DNA from: Mesostigma viride
Lineage: Eukaryota > Streptophyta > Mesostigmatophyceae > Mesostigmatales > Mesostigmataceae
Direction: 5' to 3'
Length of the DNA: 64,000 nucleotides
Assembly: GCA_009746045.1 (NCBI GenBank)
Contig: RPFO01001883.1
Location: 1-64,000, forward strand
In this document: positions 38,184 through 46,928 of the stretch, piece by piece
Layout of the letters: each line of letters begins with the position of its first letter
How positions within the stretch are numbered: position 1 is the first letter of the stretch
Notes under the pieces: generated by a model
The model's database searches: none
Seen by the model: only the letters and a program-made list of their open reading frames with translations
Told to the model about the DNA's origin: nothing
Made by a program: the position numbers and the translations under genes

Positions 38184-38594
38184 TCATCCTATGATGGCGA
38201 CGATGAGCAGCGTGCTCGCCGAGATGATCCTCATCGCCTTCGTCGCCTCCCGCTGGACCAACACCTCGTCGCTGCCCGGCTTTGTGATGGAGTTGGGCCT
38301 GCCGTATATCAGTGTGTGGACGACGTCCAAGAATCTGTAGCTCTTGGGCTTGATGATGGAGAGGATGGCGACCGCCACGAGGACGATGGCCAACTTCGCG
38401 AAAAGGACGGGCTTGTACACCTTTTTCAGCAACGCCACGATCCTGGACCCCCACCCTCGGTCACCTGCAATAAACCCAGCTTGTGCCGCGGCGTTGACTG
38501 CGTCCGAGGCTTGTTGCCGCAGTGGGTTGGCACCGTTCGCCATTTCTCCCACACCCGTAAAGGGTATTTCGTAAGGAATCACTCTGTTGGCCAT
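38184..38594 (-). CDS. Membrane protein, 136 aa
   Basis: Ala/Gln-rich N-terminus, hydrophobic segments at about 60-80 and near the C-terminus (about 120-136). A TATATATA stretch lies 5-15 nt upstream of the ATG at 38594. Unrecognised; first of three adjacent minus-strand membrane genes. Confidence 0.55.
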   Translation of the reverse strand: MANRVIPYEIPFTGVGEMANGANPLRQQASDAVNAAAQAGFIAGDRGWGSRIVALLKKVYKPVLFAKLAIVLVAVAILSIIKPKSYRFLDVVHTLIYGRPNSITKPGSDEVLVQREATKAMRIISASTLLIVAIIG

Positions 38595-38618
38595 CCCGGC
38601 TATATATACTCGCGTAGA

Positions 38619-38873
38619 TTAGAATACGGACATCAGGATCACGTTGGCCACGGCCGTCCACTGCATCGCGGGCGTCACCACCATATCCTTCTTATCCTCC
38701 GCGGGCCTCCCGAACCCCGCGAAGAAGAACGCGTCCTTCACGGACGGTTGCGACCCCTCGTTCGCCCGGCGACTCAGCATGTAGATGATCCCCACGCTCA
38801 GGCCGAAGATCGCCACCTTGACAAAGTTCATGAACCGGAACAGGTCGTTGCGGAAGTTGCCAAAGTAGGTCAT
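38619..38873 (-). CDS. Two-TM membrane protein, 84 aa
   Basis: Hydrophobic segments at about 17-34 and at the C-terminus (about 68-84) enclose a charged loop with a FFFAGFGRP stretch. Unrecognised; adjacent to two other membrane genes on the same strand. Confidence 0.55.
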   Translation of the reverse strand: MTYFGNFRNDLFRFMNFVKVAIFGLSVGIIYMLSRRANEGSQPSVKDAFFFAGFGRPAEDKKDMVVTPAMQWTAVANVILMSVF

Positions 38874-38900
38874 GATTCATACAGTATGCGCGAGTCTTTT

Positions 38901-39254
38901 TTACACCGTTATGGCCACCACCCACGCGGCGTACATCACGGCCGCGATAATGAGTACGTTGAGATACGCCATGAAGCTCTTCGAAAACAACACCCCGGTC
39001 TTCATCCACGTGTCAAAAAACGCCAAACCAACAGCAAGAAAGGCGGGAATGCTGCTAAACTTCAGCTGCTTAATACGATACTCGCGGTCAACGGATTTGG
39101 CACGCGACTTTATCATAGAGGCGATCATGGGGAACGAGGCCACCATAATGCAAGTGGCCAGGTTGGTACGGAAGGCAAACGTCAGGTCACTGAGAAAGTC
39201 ATTTGGGGTAGCAAACTTCTGAAGGGACGCAATGGCGTCGGCGGCGTACGACAT
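38901..39254 (-). CDS. Membrane protein with two to three TM segments, 117 aa
   Basis: The ATG at 39254 (MSYAADAIASLQKF) is chosen because the frame upstream lies in the gap before the lipase gene. Hydrophobic segments at about 32-48, 70-84 and 97-115. Unrecognised; divergent from the lipase gene. Confidence 0.55.
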   Translation of the reverse strand: MSYAADAIASLQKFATPNDFLSDLTFAFRTNLATCIMVASFPMIASMIKSRAKSVDREYRIKQLKFSSIPAFLAVGLAFFDTWMKTGVLFSKSFMAYLNVLIIAAVMYAAWVVAITV

Positions 39255-39309
39255 GATAGTAGTATACAGTTTATCCCGCGAAAAAAAAAATCGGACCGAT
39301 GGAAGGGGA

Positions 39310-40025
39310 ATGGACTCGGCTCTCCTGAAACTCATGCGCGACTACGCCTTCATGTCCATGGCCGTCTACATCCCGGGCGTGCGCCCCGAATCCTGGCACA
39401 TGCTCGACTGGGAACACGGGGGCCGGGGCGCGCTCGTCACCATCCCCAGCAAAAAGAAACAAGTGGTCGTCATCCGAGGGTCCGACCCCACCTCCTTCGA
39501 CAACTACCGCCGCAACTTCGACTGGTCGCTCGAGTACCACCCGCGAGCCGCGTGCAGGCTCCACGCAGGGTACGCCGCGGCCGCCGACCGCATGCTCGAA
39601 ATCGTCCGCCCGCAGCTCCTGGACGGGTACGACCTTCACTTGACCGGCCACTCGATGGGCGGGGCGGTCGCCGTCTGCGCCGCCGCACTCATGAAGGGAC
39701 AGGACGAGCGAGTCACCGTCGTGACCTTCGGACAGCCCCGCGTCACGGACCCCGCCGGAGCGAGCCGCGAGAGGAAGTTCATTACTGGAGGGTCGAGGAC
39801 GAGGACGACCCCGTCCCGCACTTCCCGAACCCGCTGACCTTCGCCCACTTCGGCAACGCGCTCGTGTTCCCCCGGGACCGCGCGCGATGGCTGGGCCTGT
39901 CGGCCCACCTGGTGTACGACAACCGACCCGCCCCAGCAGGGTACCTGGGCCGTCTGAACGCCGCCGTGGACGGAACGGCGCCCTTTCGTGTCGAGTGGGA
40001 GTCGGAGCGCGCCCAGGGGGAGTAA
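39310..40025 (+). pseudogene. Class 3 lipase, frameshifted
   Basis: The ATG at 39310 opens a class 3 (fungal-type) lipase: VVVIRGSDPTS (oxyanion strand), then the nucleophile elbow LTGHSMGGAVA with the catalytic Ser, then FGQPRVTDP. At about 39775 the frame is lost, but the next frame continues HYWRVEDEDDPVPHFP, carrying the catalytic Asp and the later His region, to a stop at 40023-40025. Apart from that one base the triad is present. It would hydrolyse host lipids and may aid entry, egress or lipid remodelling (inference). Confidence 0.75.
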
Positions 40026-40036
40026 TTTTTCGCCGG

Positions 40037-40042
40037 TATAAG
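40037..40042 (+). promoter_or_regulatory. TATA-like box of the 40064 gene
   Basis: GGTATAAG, 22 nt upstream of the ATG at 40064, in the short gap after the lipase stop. Confidence 0.45.
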
Positions 40043-40063
40043 TAGTGTGTACAGATCCCGCCC

Positions 40064-40399
40064 ATGTCGTCCGGCAAGAAGGGAGGATACGATTGGTTCG
40101 AGGACCTGGTCAACTCCCAACACGGCAGCAAGAACGTGAAGACGTCCAAATCGCTCGCCCCATCGACCGTCGTTCGTCACGTGGGCAGCTCGGACGATGA
40201 GGAAGAGGAGTACGAAGATACGGGGTTCGAGGAGGAGAAGAAAGCCCCCGTGGGGCCAGCGCCTTCCAAGGAGAGAGAGGAGAAGAGGCAGGCGGACGAC
40301 CGAGACGATAGCGTGAAGAGGTACGTCCGCACCACGTACCGCACGGATCCCTCCTCGGTGCGTCACCCGGGGCTAAAAGATGTTCTCGTGCGTAAGTAG
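40064..40399 (+). CDS. Acidic/charged disordered protein, 111 aa
   Basis: Lys/Ser-rich N-terminus, a DDEEEEYED acidic cluster at about 45-52, then mixed-charge sequence ending in a basic segment. No fold recognised. Its stop is 7 bp before the next gene's ATG. Confidence 0.55.
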   Translation: MSSGKKGGYDWFEDLVNSQHGSKNVKTSKSLAPSTVVRHVGSSDDEEEEYEDTGFEEEKKAPVGPAPSKEREEKRQADDRDDSVKRYVRTTYRTDPSSVRHPGLKDVLVRK

Positions 40400-40406
40400 C
40401 CCGGCC

Positions 40407-41229
40407 ATGAAGACGACGCGAGACCACAGCGGAGTGGCGGCGTTGCTCTCCTTCTTCCTGCCTCTGCTGACGCTGGTCACGAGGCTGTACAACTGGATCG
40501 TCCGCTCGAACCCCTTCCAATCGGTCCCCTGTGATGACGAACGCGTTACCGTACAGAGAGCCTACGTGTCCGACCGCAACGACTGGTTCCACGTGGGACG
40601 CGAACTAGCCGGGTATTTAAACGACCACGGGGGCGTCATGACGGAGCTTCCCCCTCGCGACGTCCTTCGCGCGTGCGATTGCGAGCTGCTCGCCGACGAC
40701 ATAGCCGAGCACAAGGTCAGTCTCGCGGTGGAGTTTTCCGTGGGAAAGGCGCACTACGCGGTGACGTACTCTCTCGACGGCCCCGTGACCTTTCCCCCCC
40801 TGTGGCTTACGAGGGTGGGAGACGAAGACCCCCTTCCGCGACTTGCGTTCCAGCGAGGCGCGCTTTCTTCGGTGGTGTTATCCGCAATCCTCACGGACGA
40901 CGAGGGGCGCGAGACGGACGTGACCACGGACGTGGTGGCGTGTCAAGGTCCCGACAAGGACTTCTACGAGTTCGCCGGGGTGCCCAGTACGCCTGGTGCG
41001 TGATCAGGTACCTCGAGATCAAGCATCAGAACCGTCAAGCCCTGCGTCTGATAGGGAAGAGGCCGACGTGTGGCGTGGTCCACCCTCGCCTGGCGGTCTC
41101 CGAGGACGGGGAGGACTGCCTCGAGTACGTGTCGGATAGCTCTCCCGAGCCCAAGAGGTCGCTGCGATCATATTCGGGGACGGGGACGCGGTGGAGTACA
41201 CGAACGCGGACAAGAAAGTGATCGACTGA
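40407..41229 (+). pseudogene. Membrane-anchored hypothetical protein with two apparent frameshifts
   Basis: The ATG at 40407 opens a protein with a hydrophobic segment at about 10-28. The frame stops at 41001-41003, but the next frame continues YAWCVIRYLEIKHQNRQALR, and near 41155 a third frame gives AAIIFGDGDAVEYTN and a stop at 41227-41229. About 270 residues in all if the two one-base changes are errors. Unrecognised. Confidence 0.45.
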
Positions 41230-41245
41230 GGACCGAGACGTGCGC

Positions 41246-42015
41246 ATGGCGGACGACGAAGCCGGACCGGGGTTCTCCTTCGACGAGGTCAACGATGTCC
41301 AGGACCGCCACGTGTCCTATACGATGCCCTACCGCGTGCTGCGTGCCGCGCCTCTCCTGTCCTTGCTCGACAAATCCGGGCACTCCACGTGGCCAGAAAA
41401 GACGGACGTCTGTTGCTGGCACTGCTGCCACCCGTTCTCCAACGTTCCCGCCCCCTACCGGTCAAGTACAAGGAGGGCAAGGGCTTCCTCGTGAAGGGTG
41501 TGTTCTGCAGTTTCGCGTGTGCCAAGGCGTACAATCTAGAGTCTTCGTGTTCCCTGAAAGAGGTTCGTAACACGTGGTTGTTCCATATGACGTTCAAGTT
41601 ATGGAAAGCGAATCCCAAGGTGTCTGGGGCGTCGTTCCCCGGTATACGGGCGGCGCCCCCGAGGACCTTTCTGAAGATGTTCGGAGGGGACATGACCATA
41701 GAAGAGTTTAGGAACCCGGACCCCGTGGAGCTGCACCGATTGCTAGACCCGCCGTTCTCGATGGAGGTGATTCAGCAAGTCCACTGCGTCTACGCCATCA
41801 ACGAGAAGGACCGGTCCATGAAGAGGAGCGCCATCGTCCGCGAGCCGACGGTCCGCGAGGTAGACCCGAAGAGGAGGGAGTCCGACCCCCCCAAACTCGC
41901 TCTGAAGAGGAGCAGGGCCACGGCCGACCCGAAGAACAGTCTAGACAAGTTCTTAGGCATCAAACGCACCAAGTCGCGAGTTCCTACGGTTGCAATTGGA
42001 GACGTGAAAAAATAA
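41246..42015 (+). pseudogene. VLTF2-like late transcription factor, one frameshift
   Basis: The ATG at 41246 opens a protein whose zinc motif DVCCWHCCHPFSNVPAP is followed, in the next frame, by LPVKYKEGKGFLVKG and FCSFACAKAYN: the arrangement (CxxC, hydrophobic linker, F-C-S-x-x-C-A) of the poxvirus A1/VLTF2-type zinc protein of Nucleocytoviricota. The frame change lies at a C5 run near 41453, where one more C would restore it. The C-terminal part has a basic KLALKRSRA stretch. It would act with VLTF3 at late promoters. Confidence 0.75.
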
Positions 42016-42046
42016 TATCTTTATTAATGAATATACACACATTCTA

Positions 42047-42214
42047 ATGGCACGCAAGAGAGTCGGACGAGCGAAAGGCGCGGCCGCCGTCAACAAGAAC
42101 CCGTGGCTGCGTCACGTCTACCACGTGAAGGCCAGTCATAAGGGGATGAAGTACGGAGACGTCCTGCGTCTGGCCGCCAAGTCCTACAAAAGTAGACAGA
42201 ACAAGAACATCTAG
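42047..42214 (+). CDS. Small basic protein, 55 aa, giant-virus type
   Basis: MARKRVGRAKGAAAVNK, then NPWLRHVYHVKASHKGMKYGD, then a Lys-rich end. The NPW..HV......(G)xxYxxxLxxA pattern is shared by short basic proteins of many large DNA viruses, thought to bind nucleic acid. An AT-rich stretch precedes the ATG. The stop overlaps the end of the convergent SET gene. Confidence 0.65.
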   Translation: MARKRVGRAKGAAAVNKNPWLRHVYHVKASHKGMKYGDVLRLAAKSYKSRQNKNI

Positions 42215-43352
42215 AGAGCGTCATAGTCGATCCCAATCTTCCGGATCATGGCAAAGTCCACCTCCGTGAGGTGGTAGAACCGCAGCCGCGCCTGCGAGGA
42301 AGTCCGGGCGGTGCGAGAAGGCTGCACCCTCGTGGGCTGGACCGAGGGCCTGCCCACCCACCACTCAGGCCACGAGCCCGTGGTCGCCCGCGTGTTGTGG
42401 GCCTTGAGGAACTTGAGAAGCCCCTTGGCCTTCTGGATCATCTTCGCCTTGGTCTGCACCTGCTCGGCCACGCTGCGGCGTAACTTGGCGTCCATGTCGA
42501 TGTGGTAGGACTCCCCGTAGTCCCACACGATCTCCTCGCCTGGGTAGATGTGCCGGATGGCACGCAGCCCGTCGCCAAGGAACACGCAGTTGGGCTCCTC
42601 CTTGCTGCCGTGGGGGTCGTTGGCCATGTGCGCGTAGAAGGCCGGGTACTTCATCCCTTGAGTCTCGATAGCAGGCGGTTGCCCCCCGTCCACCTGCACG
42701 CCGTTCAAATCGATGAGCATGTCGGCGTGATCGAGGCACTCCAACAATGTGTTGCGAACCCACGTGTAAAGGATTTCTGGTGACTCGATCGCCATGATGT
42801 CCATCGCACTGTTGCAGCATTGCTGGAACTCCTCGTTGGAGAACGACATGCGCTCAAACGCCTCCCACTCAGCGTCGTCGCCCTGCGGCCCAATGGCGAC
42901 CCACGTATGTCGCAAACGCCTGCCCCCTGGCGATGAACCGGTCCGCGTACAGCCCCGCCCCGCTGTACCCCATGCCGGCGAGCAGCTTGCTCTCTGCGAC
43001 TCGCAGCCACGGAACCGTGGCGCCGTTGCGGAGGACCGCCTTCACGAGGACGTTGCCGTTGGCTTCTTCTTCGTGCACGACGCGAGAGGGGCGTCCATAG
43101 GCGTCTCGGCTTGGGACTCGGGACACCGGGGGCGCCTCGTATGGAGCACAAGAAGTTGTACACCTGGATGGCGAGGAGCCGCTCTTCGAAGGAGCTTTCG
43201 TAGGACAGCGGCAGTGCGTTGGCGTGGTTCGCTCGCAGCTCGGCGACATTGACGTTGTCAGGCACGAAGAAGGCCGGCGGGCGTGGATAAACGGGAGGCG
43301 CTTTGCCGAAATACCGTGCGGGTTGTCGTTTGTATGCGGAAAATTCCGCCAT
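42211..43352 (-). pseudogene. SET-domain protein with two apparent frameshifts
   Basis: Three overlapping minus-strand frames form one SET protein. Frame one (ATG at 43352, MAEFSAYKRQPARYF) holds an N-terminal helical part; frame two (about 43125-42912) holds ESKLLAGMGYSGAGLYADRFIARGQAFATYVG, the N-SET part; frame three (to 42211) holds EPNCVFLGDGLRAIRHIYPGEEIVWDYG, the C-SET part with the NC and GEEI..DYG motifs that form the cofactor site. Shifts lie at a G/C run near 43125 and near 42912. A TATATAAA box sits about 55 nt upstream. A viral lysine methyltransferase aimed at host chromatin is the usual reading of such genes. Confidence 0.7.
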
Positions 43353-43406
43353 GGTTTCGTTGTGGAGGCGTCGTGAGAAGAGACCTCGGGGAGGGGAGGG
43401 CCTTCG

Positions 43407-43414
43407 TTTATATA
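43407..43414 (-). promoter_or_regulatory. TATA-like box of the SET gene
   Basis: TATATAAA on the minus strand about 55 nt upstream of the ATG at 43352. The rest of the 43353-43641 gap shows no gene. Confidence 0.5.
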
Positions 43415-43641
43415 CTTTTTGGGAGACGAACCACGACCACGCAAAGTTCCGGCCGTTACGGCGCGTGCCGGGCACCCGCTCGACCCTAAGGACTCCGAAA
43501 AGTCGGTACGGCCGTGGGACGAACGGTCTCGCAACCACACGTTTTTTCGTCGGCGCTGAGGTGGAAGGTCCTTGGTTTGTCCACGGACACGGGCCGGATT
43601 CGGTTTTGATTCGTCACGTGTCGTAATGCCGTACGAAATTA

Positions 43642-44199
43642 ATGTCATGTACTTGTACGATGAGTCTAGGCAGGTATCTTCGGTACACGGAGGGCGGCGA
43701 AAACGGCGTACGGAGATTCGAATATGACAAGGAATTCTCCAAATATGCCGTTCCGGGATTCGCGAGCGCGATCGACACGAATTTCGAAAGGGTACGTCCG
43801 GTTCCGAGACCGTTTCAACCGGTATCGGAGTCCGCTGCGAAGGAGTACGGAATGGTGGTCCTGCGCAAAGAAGATCTCGAAGCGCTGATCTCGCTGATCG
43901 AAGATCTCAAATCAAGATGCGGGGCCGATACGATGTCAGGCGTCCGTCCACAGAATTCGGCAACCGAGATCTCGAGGCCGTACGAAGGATCTGCCGAATT
44001 CGAGGGCCGTACGCAAGATCCGAGGATTCCAGGTGAGCGTCCGTACGCCCGTGTGCCGGGAGAGCGTCTGACACCTGGCGACGTAGATATGTCCCTCCCG
44101 GCGTATATTCCGGCCGAGTACGACGGAGCCGTACCGAGTACGGTAGTGTATCCGAATTTCAGATCCGCGCACGGCCCGGGCTGGCTAGGAGGAAACTGA
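43642..44199 (+). CDS. Hypothetical protein, 185 aa
   Basis: Starts at the ATG at 43642 (a second at 43660, MSLGRYLRYTE, is possible). A short coiled coil sits at about 76-94 (VVLRKEDLEALISLIEDL). The C-terminal half is disordered and Pro/Arg/Gly-rich. The DNA is unusually rich in CGTACG and CGAATTC-type short palindromes. Unrecognised; perhaps a virion protein. Confidence 0.55.
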   Translation: MSCTCTMSLGRYLRYTEGGENGVRRFEYDKEFSKYAVPGFASAIDTNFERVRPVPRPFQPVSESAAKEYGMVVLRKEDLEALISLIEDLKSRCGADTMSGVRPQNSATEISRPYEGSAEFEGRTQDPRIPGERPYARVPGERLTPGDVDMSLPAYIPAEYDGAVPSTVVYPNFRSAHGPGWLGGN

Positions 44200-44233
44200 C
44201 GCGCGGCGGCAAAAAAAATGTCGTATCCATTAT

Positions 44234-45704
44234 ATGATGGATCCGTACTGGCCGTACCCGCCGGAGGAAAGACTTCCGGGAAACATACTCTACAAAATGC
44301 TGTCCGGCACCGCGAACGTCGGAAAGAAAGCGCTCGGATGGGTCCGAGGCAGCGTCGGGGCGTGCGCGAGCGGAATCGGGAAAACGCTCACGAGAGAGCA
44401 AATCGAGCGGCTCGTGGTCACTCTGTACAAGGAACTCCCGGCCGCGTTCATCAAAAAGACGCCGACGCCGACCCTTTGCATTCTCGTCGGCGACGAAGTC
44501 GTCGGCCGCCTTCTCATGAACATGTGCAAGCAGGCACTGCAAGGCAGCCCGGACGCGCACGAACGTCTCGTCCATATCGCGTTCATGTTGACGAAGACGT
44601 CCAAGGACGTGCTTTTCCGCATCCCGAAAGAGTACCTTTGCGAGATCATTTCGCGGGCCACGAACACCACGCAGAGGGTCGCCATGTTGCAGAACACGGT
44701 CGACTTTCACAAGAAGTTCGGCAACGAGGATTTCCGCGATCTCGGAATGCGGGCCGGCCGGGCGTTCGCCAACGAGGCGGGAGACGGGCCTTACGACATG
44801 CAGGGCGGGCGGGGGGGGGGGGAGGGGAGGCATGCCGATGTTCGTGAACAACGTGTACCCTCGCGGCCCGATTCGACGCGGGAACGCCGGCGGCGGGGGA
44901 ACGCGGCTGTGTATTTCAACGCGCCTCCGAACCAGAACCCGTGGACGCATTACGGCGGCCAGGCGCGCACCGCACACCAGGCGGCGTGTTGTCAGGTGGT
45001 GCAGTCCGCGGTCAACAACGCGCACCGGATGCGCGCGGAAAGCATCGCGGGGGCCTTGAACCCGTACACGAAGGTGGGAAAGACCGAGGACCCTTCGCCT
45101 GGCGTGCCTGGTTCTTCGAAGGACGGGAACGCGTTGAGGGGGGACAAGGTGTTCGGCCCGGGGTACTTGTGGGGTGGATTGGTCTACGATGAGCCCCCAC
45201 CTGCATCGACGCCACCTCCACCTCCACCTCCACTGAAGGGTGGGTCGACTTCACCGAAAGGACCGGGTAGGCCGCCTTCCCCACCAGGGGGCGGGGCGAG
45301 TGGCTCCGGTGCAGGGGGTGGGAGGGTTACAGCGGAAGAGATTGTCGGGGATGCAATTAAACATTTACCGGAAACGGACCAAGAAAATGTTAAAGGCTAT
45401 GTGGACAGCGTGCTGGTGTACGGCCATTATCGCGGAAACACAAAGGAATACTTGTCTGATGCTTTGGAAAAGGATCTGGAACGCAAAGGAATCCCACAAG
45501 CGACTATTAAACGAGTAGTGGAAGAAGTCGAGGGGGTTTTGGATAGTGTGAAGAAACATGGAGGTTTAGTGGGGAATATACCTGTAACGATGGGAGAAGC
45601 CGGTAAGGCACATGAATGGAGGTTGACAAACCTTGACAGCAAACCGGGTATCACGAAGGAACAGCTTGACGACCTGATGAAATACGCGCATGGACCCAGT
45701 GGAC
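44234..45704 (+). pseudogene. Large Gly/Pro-rich protein gene, part 1 of 2 (interrupted by the palindrome array)
   Basis: 490 codons. Residues 1-190 look folded and helical; then a Gly tract encoded by a G12 run (about 44810-44822); a Pro-rich stretch (PPPASTPPPPPPPLKG) at about 318-335; a Gly/Ser-rich linker; then a helical region. Between about 44822 and 44900 the neighbouring frame (MPMFVNNVYPRGPIRRGN) reads better than the frame used, implying two compensating one-base changes at G runs. The palindrome array enters at 45705 after a TGGAC target site; the frame resumes at 46929. Probable structural protein. Confidence 0.65.
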
Positions 45705-45910
45705 AGTTACGTTAAATAGTGCCGGAACCTTTTGCCGCCTGAGGCAAATCGGTCCGTAACACTATTTTGCCCGGAATAACCACTTCCGAGCACCCAAGTT
45801 AATTCGGCCGAATTAACTTGGGTGCTCGGAAGTGGTTATTCCGGGCAAAATAGTGTTACGGACCGATTTGCCTCAGGCGGCAAAAGGTTCCGGCACTATT
45901 TAACGTAACT
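45705..45910. repeat. 206-bp palindrome 1
   Basis: Two 103-bp arms, AGTTACGTTAAATAGTGCC... to ...GGCACTATTTAACGTAACT. Each arm also holds smaller inverted repeats (TTTTGCC/GGCAAA; GTTACG/CGTAAC; AAATAGTG/CACTATTT). Confidence 0.9.
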
Positions 45911-45994
45911 AAAACCTGGCCTCGTGGAGGGGGGACGAAGAGCCCGAGACATCCGCCTAGGCCGCTGAGCACGCACCACTAAATGCGCCGGAGC

Positions 45995-46083
45995 TGCCTC
46001 AGTGAGGATTCGAACCCCTGACCTCCAAGGTGCACGGGTTTTAGTTACGTTAAATAGTGCCGGAACCTTTTGCCGCCTGAGGC
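45995..46083 (-). tRNA. tRNA-like sequence, copy 1 (class II type, split between spacer and palindrome arm)
   Basis: Same 89-nt sequence as copies 2 and 3 on the opposite strand: 5' half in palindrome 2, 3' half in the inverted first spacer. See copy 2 for the fold. Confidence 0.4.
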
Positions 46084-46248
46084 AAATCGGTCCGTAACAC
46101 TATTTTGCCCGGAATAACCACTTCCGAGCACCCAAGTTAATTCGGCCGAATTAACTTGGGTGCTCGGAAGTGGTTATTCCGGGCAAAATAGTGTTACGGA
46201 CCGATTTGCCTCAGGCGGCAAAAGGTTCCGGCACTATTTAACGTAACT
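46043..46248. repeat. 206-bp palindrome 2
   Basis: Same sequence as palindrome 1. Because spacers 1 and 2 are inverted copies of each other, palindrome 2 is the centre of a still longer inverted repeat of about 470 bp. Confidence 0.9.
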
Positions 46249-46296
46249 AAAACCCGTGCACCTTGGAGGTCAGGGGTTCGAATCCTCACTGAGGCA
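46208..46296 (+). tRNA. tRNA-like sequence, copy 2 (class II type)
   Basis: 89 nt straddling the end of palindrome 2 (first 41 nt) and spacer 2. Acceptor GCCTCAG pairs 7/7 with CTGAGGC and is followed by A. D-arm CGG/CCG around CAAAAGGTT; anticodon stem GCAC/GTGC closing a 21-nt loop (7-nt loop plus about 12-14-nt intron?); long variable arm ACCT-TGG-AGGT; T-arm with a perfect box B, GGTTCGAATCC. The box A region is poor (no T8). If an intron sits at the usual 37/38 position the anticodon would read UUA; this is uncertain. It could be a decayed or tRNA-mimicking element instead. Confidence 0.45.
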
Positions 46297-46379
46297 GCTC
46301 CGGCGCATTTAGTGGTGCGTGCTCAGCGGCCTAGGCGGATGTCTCGGGCTCTTCGTCCCCCTCCACGAGGCCAGGTTTT

Positions 46380-46585
46380 AGTTACGTTAAATAGTGCCGG
46401 AACCTTTTGCCGCCTGAGGCAAATCGGTCCGTAACACTATTTTGCCCGGAATAACCACTTCCGAGCACCCAAGTTAATTCGGCCGAATTAACTTGGGTGC
46501 TCGGAAGTGGTTATTCCGGGCAAAATAGTGTTACGGACCGATTTGCCTCAGGCGGCAAAAGGTTCCGGCACTATTTAACGTAACT
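46380..46585. repeat. 206-bp palindrome 3
   Basis: Same sequence as palindrome 1. Confidence 0.9.
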
Positions 46586-46633
46586 AAAACCCGTGCACCT
46601 TGGAGGTCAGGGGTTCGAATCCTCACTGAGGCA
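46545..46633 (+). tRNA. tRNA-like sequence, copy 3 (class II type)
   Basis: Identical to copy 2 by eye, formed by the end of palindrome 3 and the start of spacer 3. Confidence 0.4.
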
Positions 46634-46717
46634 GCTCCGGCGCATTTAGTGGTGCGTGCTCAGCGGCCTAGGCGGATGTCTCGGGCTCTTCGTCCCCCCT
46701 CCACGAGGCCAGGTTTT

Positions 46718-46923
46718 AGTTACGTTAAATAGTGCCGGAACCTTTTGCCGCCTGAGGCAAATCGGTCCGTAACACTATTTTGCCCGGAATAACCACTTCC
46801 GAGCACCCAAGTTAATTCGGCCGAATTAACTTGGGTGCTCGGAAGTGGTTATTCCGGGCAAAATAGTGTTACGGACCGATTTGCCTCAGGCGGCAAAAGG
46901 TTCCGGCACTATTTAACGTAACT
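46718..46923. repeat. 206-bp palindrome 4
   Basis: Same sequence as palindrome 1; its right end abuts the TGGAC target copy at 46924. Confidence 0.9.
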
Positions 46924-46928
46924 TGGAC

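Larger units (their letters stand above)
45705..46923. mobile_element. Palindrome array: four 206-bp perfect palindromes and three spacers
   Basis: 1,219 bp flanked by a 5-bp duplication TGGAC (45700-45704 and 46924-46928). Palindromes at 45705-45910, 46043-46248, 46380-46585 and 46718-46923 are each perfect by eye about a CGG|CCG centre. Spacers at 45911-46042 (132 bp), 46249-46379 (131 bp) and 46586-46717 (132 bp) are near-identical; the first is inverted relative to the others, differing only in a C-run length. There is no ORF. It inserted in frame-neutral fashion into the 44234 gene. Unknown type; foldback-like. Confidence 0.85.

Noticed and set aside
37998-40025. 675-codon plus-strand open frame
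   Set aside because: Most of it is antisense to three membrane-protein genes; only its last part is real, as the frameshifted end of the lipase.
46320-46379. A complete tRNA made from the far end of the spacer (GTCTCGG 5' strand)
   Set aside because: Pairs with CTGAGGC only with two G-U pairs and lacks a D-arm; the palindrome-arm GCCTCAG pairs perfectly.
45705-46923. CRISPR array reading of the repeat/spacer pattern
   Set aside because: The repeats are 206-bp palindromes, the spacers are near-identical copies of each other and no cas genes exist; the context is eukaryotic.
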